64,000 nucleotides of DNA from the NCBI GenBank assembly GCA_028289455.1, contig JANQPN010000052.1, forward strand, positions 22,129-86,128, given 5' to 3'. Under the pieces are notes generated by a model. That model saw nothing but the letters and a program-made list of their open reading frames with translations, did no database searches and was not told where the DNA came from. Below, piece by piece: positions 43,728-52,700 of the stretch. A program made the translations under genes and the position numbers. The first letter of the stretch is position 1; every line of letters starts with the position of its first letter. The DNA comes from Wenzhouxiangellaceae bacterium. GTDB taxonomy: Bacteria > Pseudomonadota > Gammaproteobacteria > Xanthomonadales > Wenzhouxiangellaceae.

Positions 43728-46700
43728 ATGAAATATAGGGTTTTTGCATTGGTATATATGCTGGCCGCTATCGGATCAGTCTCAGCGCAGACATTGCCGC
43801 CATCTACAGGCGAACTTATCAATAGCGGTCTCTGTGGAGGTTTCAAATGTTCGCCACCGACAACCAGCCAGAATAGCAACCTGAAAAGCGTCAACAACTT
43901 CACTGCTGTGACGCGCATGGGTGGTGATCTTAATCCGGATTTTATTATGGCTTGGGAGGAGCCGGATTCTCTTACCGGCCCGTTAGGGGCAATCTACAGC
44001 CTGCTTGAGTATGAGGTTTACGTCGCTGCCGCAAGTGCTTATGAGCATTACCGGGTTGATGACATTGCAGTTCTGACAATGAAATTGCGTGATCGTACAC
44101 AGACAGTGCATGACTTATATGCACGTGCAGTTTATGAATCAAGCGGTTTTGGAACCCAAGGAATAGCATATAGTCCCTGGCAGCCGATAGTCGGGACTCC
44201 TGTCTCAGGCCCGCTAACGGTTGGCGATCTTGATGATCCCACACTCATACCTGCTGTGGATGCGGACTTGCTGGCATGCATTGAATCTCAATATGCTGAT
44301 TCTTTTCTGATTGAAAGCATGACCAGTCTGTCATGCATACAGGCGGGGATTGATGATATTGATGGACTGCAGCATTTATCCTCATTGTTCGATTTATTTC
44401 TTTACAACACCGATGTAAACGCGCCCAACCCAAATACCATCACTGATTTATCGTCACTAACGATATTGCCCGATCTTTATCAGGTTGATGTATCCCAAAA
44501 TACCTCTTTGCCGGCATCACAATTGCTAAATGCGGGAGCTGTCTCACTGGTTTCCGCGAAGGGCAATGGTTATATCAGCATCCCAGATCTGAGCGAAACC
44601 GCTATAGAAAGCTTGTCTTTTGATGATAATAATGTCACTTCATTGATAGGAACTGTTCTACCAGAGAACTTAAATGCGCTGATACTGGATGGTAATCCGA
44701 TCAACAATGCTGCTTATCAAAGTGCAACCGTTGATGTTCCAACACTTAGCCTGCGACGGACTTTGATTACAGACGCTAGCGTCGCATCGGCTACCATCAA
44801 GAACAATGTCAGCAGCTTATATTTGGATGAGTCAGACTTAACCAACTCTCAAGACTTTACCGGTTATACAGCCTTATGCCAATTATCTATTAACGATATT
44901 TCCGGGTTAACGAGTTTGGCGGACGTATCCGGCCAGAGTACATTACCACCGCACCTGCGGCAGTTTTACGCCAGCGGAAATCCTGCATTATCGGATATTG
45001 GCAACCTCGCCACTCTTGTTGGTGGTGAGAACTATGTGCAGATTGACTTAAACAATACCGAATCAGTCGAGTGTCCGGATGTGGGCGCATTGTTCGATAA
45101 CGTCGCGAACCCCAATAATCCTATCTGCCCCATTACTGAGATCGTCAGCTTTGTAGATTTCACTGATTGTATGCCGCCGATTGCACCGTTGCAGATCAGC
45201 GATACGGAGGTGGTTATCGGTGAATCATTTGATCTCATTGCAACCGTATTTTTTGATGATTTTCATATAGGTACAACTGGTGTAGAGCAATGCACAAACA
45301 ACTGTGGCAGTGAAGCTAACTGGTCGTTCAATTCTGAACAGCCTGGGTTGTTTTTTGGGCCTTGGAGTATTCCGATTAATCGAGGCGCTGGAGAATATCA
45401 GTTCCGGAACAAAGTTTGCAGTGAAGGCGGACAATGCAGTGTATCTGTACCCGTAACTGTAAATGTCAGACCTATTGAGTCACTTATTGAGTTAGAACAC
45501 ATATGGGTCAACCAGCAAGAGCGTACATTTAAGCTTGCATGGCGTCTGCCTGCAATATCTCAGAACCCTAACAATTTGTCGCCGGATTATTTCCGCATTC
45601 GTCCCGGTTTAGCTGGGCAACCACCCGGAACCACTATGCCGGCTGACGTGCTGTTCGGGACATCAGTTGGCAATCGGATGTGGCAGTCAGCAGTTCTTGA
45701 TGCTGATGATTATTTGGGTGCTGTATACACTGTGGCCAGTTGTTCTGGTAGCACAGCTGATGGTTATTGCGCTGAGCCCCAGGCAGTGAACCTGCAAACC
45801 AGTCCTGCGGGGAGCAACCTTGCTGATGTATCGATTACCAGTGCGGTTTGGACAGGTTCGACCTCAACCAACTTCCAGTTAACCTGGACTTACGATACAG
45901 ACTATCTTTGCAGTACCACCGGGAAACCAGATTTCTTCCAGGTGGTGTCCGCAATTTCAGGTGAGGAAGCCGGCCGGTTGAATGTGACTTCAACGAACTG
46001 CCCCAATTTCCCACAGAGTTTTTGGCAGATTGTCCTGGATGATGCCTTGACAGTAGGTTCCAGCTATACACTGGCTGCATGTCAGAACTCCGGTGAGTGT
46101 GGTGAATTAGATTTAGTTACTCTTATCCCGCAAGACCCTCCTCCGCCCGATTTGCCGGAGCCAAACTGGTCTGTAGGCAATACATCAGCAGTAAACGGCC
46201 AGATGACGCTGAGTTGGAATGTCTCTGGCCCTGGCGCAGGTGAAGTGGATTATTACCGTGTTACCGAAGCCGATGCTCAGACAGGCGTTATCCGGCATCA
46301 GTTCTATACAGAAGACACCGATCTAAAAGTAGAACGGGTATTTTCCGGTGAATATAGGTTTGATGTGGCAGCCTGCCGGCGTATTCGAGCTTCGAATGAG
46401 GATGATGAGTGTACCAATGATGCGCCGGGGAATGTCACGTTAACGGTGCCGCCACAGACGTTCAACATGGCAACGCCTGATCCGGCTGTGCCGCATTGGG
46501 ACGATGTAACCTCAGATCCTGGCGTATTTGCTCAGGTCAGACTTCGGTGGTCATATCCGCAAGCGGTCTACAATGAGCCTAATGGAACCGGGCGGCCTGA
46601 TTTCTTCAAGCTGACCAATTCTAATTCGGTCATCGGTCAGGGTGAACGGCCTGCCGGTGTGATTGATTACATTGATGCATCCAACGGTGACGGTAACTAT

Positions 46701-49700
46701 ACCTGGGAAAGTTCAACTATAACGCTGGATACAGCTACAGCGCCATTCTTCCCCGATCAGGGAGCTTCTGCTCCACCACCACACACATACACCTGGCAGG
46801 TGTATGCCTGTAAAAATGCCAACGAACCTATTATGGACCCGAATGATCCATTGCAGTTGCTGGGTTACGGCATATGTGGAGATCCGATTGATGTGGTCGT
46901 TGATTTCAATAGCCCGCCGGCTGGCGATGCGCCAGACTCACAGGATTACGCGCAGGAAACATTGTTTTGGGATCAGGGCGGAACAGACCCCAACGCACCA
47001 CCTACAACACCTGGTGGACCTGATGATTTAACACCGGGCTCCTGGTGGGACCCGGAGCGTGCCGGTACCGGATGGAACTTCTACTGGGCCAGCGAATTGC
47101 GATATCCGCAGGTGCATGAACAGTATGGTGAAAGCTATGACCTGATCGCGATCTGGTACACGTACGCTCAATTGCCATACGGGGTTGGTGGAAATCTGGA
47201 ATGGGCGCCGGTGTGGTTTTACTCCCTGATGAAACTGGATGGCTCAGAAGGTAATGAATATTTCGAAGGAACGTTGTTTTATCCAAACAAAGTTACCGGC
47301 AGTGACTTGTGTGATAACGATGATTGTGCCGTAGGATCTCTACGCGTTTATTTCGGTGAAGAAGTGGTCACCGGGCTGCGCCTGAATTATCAGGCGGAAG
47401 TCAATATGACTATCAACAGCAGCAACGGCTTTGCAGGCATTGCCAGTGCTGACTTTGATTTGCAGTATCTGGCGTCTGATGAATCCCTGATTGATCTGGG
47501 GTTGAATGATTGCACATTAATTGAAAACCCGCACGATCATTACAGTGGATTATGGTGGGAAGTTAACGGTGGTAATGTCAACAGCGACTACTCTATTCAA
47601 AGTTGGGTAATCAGCTGGGTCGATACTCAGTACGTGACATTCTACGACAGCATTGGTCATCCGATATGGGCACGTGCTTCCTTCGATGGTCGGACCGCAG
47701 ATGGCTCAAGCGGCATGGGTTGCGGCACCCAACCACATGTGAACAGGATTGTTGATGACTGGTTGCATAACCCCAGGTTGAATATCATCAATAGGGGTTT
47801 TAATCCGATCCTAACAACGCCTGAGGGCTATGACCCGGTTAATCACCGTGATGATGTCGGCTTCATTAACCGTGCCTACAATACCAGTGGCACCGATTTG
47901 AACCTGGCTGGATTGAGAACGGCTGACTTTAATGTCCAGGCTGTTTCCGATATCAACAGCTCGTCACCACGAACCTTTAATTTGTCATTGAATACCTCGC
48001 TGGATAAAGCCGCAAGTTTTCACGATGTCCGGTTCTCAGTGAATGATGTTGAAAACGCTGATACCTGTGAAATGGAGCTGGTTAACGGACAGCTGACTTG
48101 CGAAATGGAATTAAGCTGGTTCACGGATGCCGAGTATCCGGGACTTACTGTTTATCTGTACGATATCAATAACGATACTTACTCATTGGTTGCAGCTGCC
48201 AATTCGAGTAATGGATTCTATCCAACCCAGGTCGACTACGCCTATGCAATCACCAATCTGGGTGATTACCGATTTGAGTTGTGGAAGGAGCCCAACAGAA
48301 ACCTTGCCAATAATGCATTAATTGCCGTTTCCGAGGATTTATCGGTAGTTAATGATGTGAATACTGGGGAAGGCACGATGCCGGAAGTGCCGCCGATGCC
48401 TGTCGCGATGCCAACTGTAGTTGAAGATATCAGCTCAACCCAGGTCAGTGTCATATCCGGTAACTTCAGGGTGGATGAGTCCGGCTCAGCGACCTATACC
48501 ATTCCAATTGTCACAGCACCTGGTTCGGGAGGAGTGGTTCCACAACTCAGTCTGGGTTATTCACACCAAGCACCAAACGGGCCCTTAGGTCTGGGTTGGG
48601 GTATCAGTGGTCAGTCCAGCATTGTTCGATGTGGACAGACACTGGAGGCTGGTGATGGCAGGATGTCAGGTGTTCAGCTGACCGATGATGATCGGCTATG
48701 TCTTGATGGTCAGCGGCTGATTAATATTTCTAATCCAACCAATTACTGGTTGCCGGGCTCTGAGTATCGTACAGAAGTGGAGTCATTTGTGCAGGTGGTT
48801 TTAGTTGATCCTGCGGATGGATCTGATGATTACTTTGAAGTACGCCGAAGAGATGGTTCAATTAGTGAATATGGTGGTACCACGGGTTCCAGAATAGATG
48901 CAGGTTTTGGTGACGGGACCATTTATGCATGGGCAATGAATCGGTTCAAGGATAGCGCCAGTAATTACATAGATTATTCCTATTTTCATCCGGATGGTAA
49001 TCCAGGGCAGGTCATTGAGTACTATCTGGATAACGTCGCTTATACGGGGAATCTGACCAAAAATCAGGACCCTTATGCCAATGTGGATTTTATCTGGGAA
49101 CTTAAGCCGGCTGCGGAACGGCATACCAGCTTTATGGCTGGTGCAACTGTACGGCAGGATTATCGGTTACAGGCGGTGGATTCAATCGGTGAGTCTGGTG
49201 ATCAACTAAGAAAATATGAGCCAACATACTCAACCGATGCATTGGGTAGAAGTATTATTACAGCAATTGATGCCTGCGTGGATAGTATTTGCCAGCTTGC
49301 TACTACCTTTGCCTGGAATCAAAACATATCGGAAATAATAAGTTCTGAGAACTCGCTGCAAGAGATCGATTTAGACGATACGGATAACGGAGAAGACTGG
49401 CGCAATGGATTTACGCTGGGCTATCCGGTGGATATCAATGGTGATGGCATGCAGGATGTCATGTACCTGGATGCTGACGGCAGTTTGTTCGAAGTGCACC
49501 TGGTGATATCAGAGCAGACGCAGCAGGCAGGACAAGGACCTAATCACCGATTTAATCAGCATGTTGTCACAGAAAAATTGCCCGGCATTATTTTTGAGGA
49601 CGGCAGTAACTTCATCACTGTCGGTGATTACAACAGTGATGGACTACAGGATCTGATCTATACAGACCGGGTCAGTTGGTTTGCACGCTCCTGGAATGGT

Positions 49701-52700
49701 TCCACACTGGCTTCTCCAGTAAATATTGGTCAGTTTCTCCCCGCCGGGACAAATTCATCTCCCGGTTCAATGCGCTTTGTGGATTTAAATGCCGATGGCG
49801 TGGGTGATTTAATTTATTCCTCCGGAAGCACGCTTTACGTTAATCTCAATGAAGGATCGGGCACACAAAGGTTCATTTCACCGTCGCCCATCGACCTCAA
49901 TATCGATATCGCTTACACCGGCCCGTACATCCATGATATGGAGCCAGAGGTGCGGTTTAACCGGATACCGTTCCAGATATTCGATTACAACGGTGATGGC
50001 TTGGTCGATGTCATGCTGCGTGTCGATGAACGACATTGCGAGCTTGAATTCTGTTCGGATGTGCCGCCTTCACCAACTGAGTCTACTCGCCAGTCACTGG
50101 GCGATCAGCAGGGATATCTGTATGTCTCTGAATTTGAAGCGCTGGAAAACCTCAATCAACAATCTGGCGGCGGTGGCAATCAGCATCGTTATATTGGCTG
50201 GCATTTGTTCGTTTCCGAAGGCGGTGGTCAATTTGCACAGGGTATAGAGCTATTGCATGAGACCTGTGAAGGCGGCTATATCCCGTGTGGGTCACCCGCT
50301 GCAGCCAACAACGCCGATGAGCATTTGCGCTTAGCGGACTTGAACAACGATGGATATACCGATTTTATTTATCGAAATTTCGCTGGGAACTGGACGCATC
50401 AACTTGGTACGGGTCTGGACTTTACCAGCTCATCGTTGTTTGCTGCTCTGAATGTTGAGACTGACAACAGTGATCTGGAATTGCTGGACTACAACGGTGA
50501 TAACTATGTAGATGTTCTATTCAGGGGTAACCTGGAAAATGACCCCGATGATGAGATGTGGCAAGTCGTCTTCAATTCACCATCTGGATTCTCTGCAACG
50601 CCAACGCTGCTTTCTGGGGTGAGAGCTGGAAATATTGAGGAGGAAGGTGAGCGCTCGATCTTCCTGGACGCCAATGGAGATGGCAGGATCGATCAGATAT
50701 TCATCAAGCGCGATACAAATATCATTGATGGTCAGAACAACATCGTGAATGCCTTCTTCAACTACGGGCATAATTCACTGTGGGGTGACAGTAACTATTC
50801 GAATGCCGAGCAATACCTGCAACCACATACGGTTATTGCAGAGATCACCAACGGCTTCGGCGCCAAAACCAAGATTACTTATGGTTCGTTGTCGGATCGA
50901 AGCGTTTATTCTCCTAATCGCAACCGTCAGACGGTTCAGGGAGCGCGATCACCGGTTTATGACATCACACCATCGCTGTTTGTTGTAAGCCAGGTTGCAA
51001 GTTCCTCACCGCATTATGAGCTGAATGGTGACTTGACTACCAGTACGCCCAGGTTGACAGAAGCAACAGGCGGAGAAGCATTGGTTGAATACCATTACAG
51101 TGGTGCAAAAGTACAGGGCGGTGGCCGAGGGTTCCTGGGTTTTGAGCGGGTTGCCAGTTTTGATGTGCAAAGTAGCATCCGCAGTGTTAACCGGTATAGG
51201 CAAGATTTTCCCTTCATTGGAGTAAGCGAATCAACACATATTGACTACATACCTCTTGCTGAGGACCCTTGGACAAGAGTTGTATTTCAGTCTCCACCAG
51301 GCGCATGCAATTGTGATAATGATCCATTTGCCAATGGAATTTCATTAAGCACAACGACACAGACTTGGTCATCAGCAACTTCTGATTCAGGATTGACATT
51401 CTTATACATCAGTCAAACTGATGAAGAAAAGTATGTGCCGGTAATCGGTGCGACAGAGATAACGGGCAGTAATCTGGTTTCCACAATAACGTCGATCAAT
51501 AGTAACTACGATATTTTTGGGAACTTGCGGTCTGGGACAATTACTACCAAAGATTCCAGCGGTGGAATCGTAGCATCGCAGACTACAACGAATACATTCG
51601 ATAATTTCGATCAGGGCAAGTGGCAGTTAGGCAGGCTGAGAACGGCTGCCATCAGCCATTCAAGACCAGGTAGAACAACTATTAATCGCGAGATGGCTTA
51701 TGAGTATGACGCACTGACTGGGATTTTGACCAAGGAAATTGATGAGCCTAATAATCCATTATTTCGGATAGAAACAACCTACCAGCTGGATGACTTTGGC
51801 AATCGAACTCACGTTATTATTGATGCTGATGATATTTTGCCTCGAACAAGTTACGTAATTTTTGATGATAGAGGCCGTTATCCAGATGAAAGCTATGATG
51901 CTCTAAACCAGCGATTCGAAAAAATCACAAGCCGAGATCGATTTGGCAACGCGCTTTCGATAATTGATATTGAGGGTATTGAAACCTCATACCAATACGA
52001 TTCATTAGGCAAGTTGTACTTCCAATATAATCCGACTGGTGCATGGATAGAATCATACAGCAGGGTCGGTGCTGGAAATATTTGTCCTGTAGGAAATACT
52101 GCATTCTATACAGAAACCATTGCTGGTGGCCAGGGTATTAATTATGAATGTTTCGATGTTGTTGGACGAATAATAAGAAGTGTTTCTCCAGGTTTAAAAG
52201 AAGGGCTTTCCGGGTTAGATCGCCTGATCTATCAGGATACTCATTACGATCACTCCGGACGAGGAAGTGAGGTTTCCGAACCATACTATAAAAATGATTC
52301 CATTTATTGGACCCGAACGGTTTTTGATGAAATTGGCAGGCCATATCTATCACGGATACCGAACTGCATGACAAACGACTGCTTAACCAGCATGGATTAT
52401 GAGGTTCTGACAACAATCACAATCAATGCATTGGGTCAGCTTCACACAGAAGTCATGAATGAATTAGGTGAGAAAGTCCTGGTTCTTGATAATGCCGGCA
52501 ACAGCATTTCATACGATTATGATGCTGTTGGTAATTTGATAGAGACTGATGGAGCTATTGCAGGGAGTTCGGATTTGGTGATTATGCAATATGACCTAAT
52601 CGGGCGTTACAAAATTAGTATGACGGATCCGGATAAGGGAACGCTGTACTATCAACATGATGCATTAGGGCAATTGATTTGCAGGTTAGATGCAAATGAT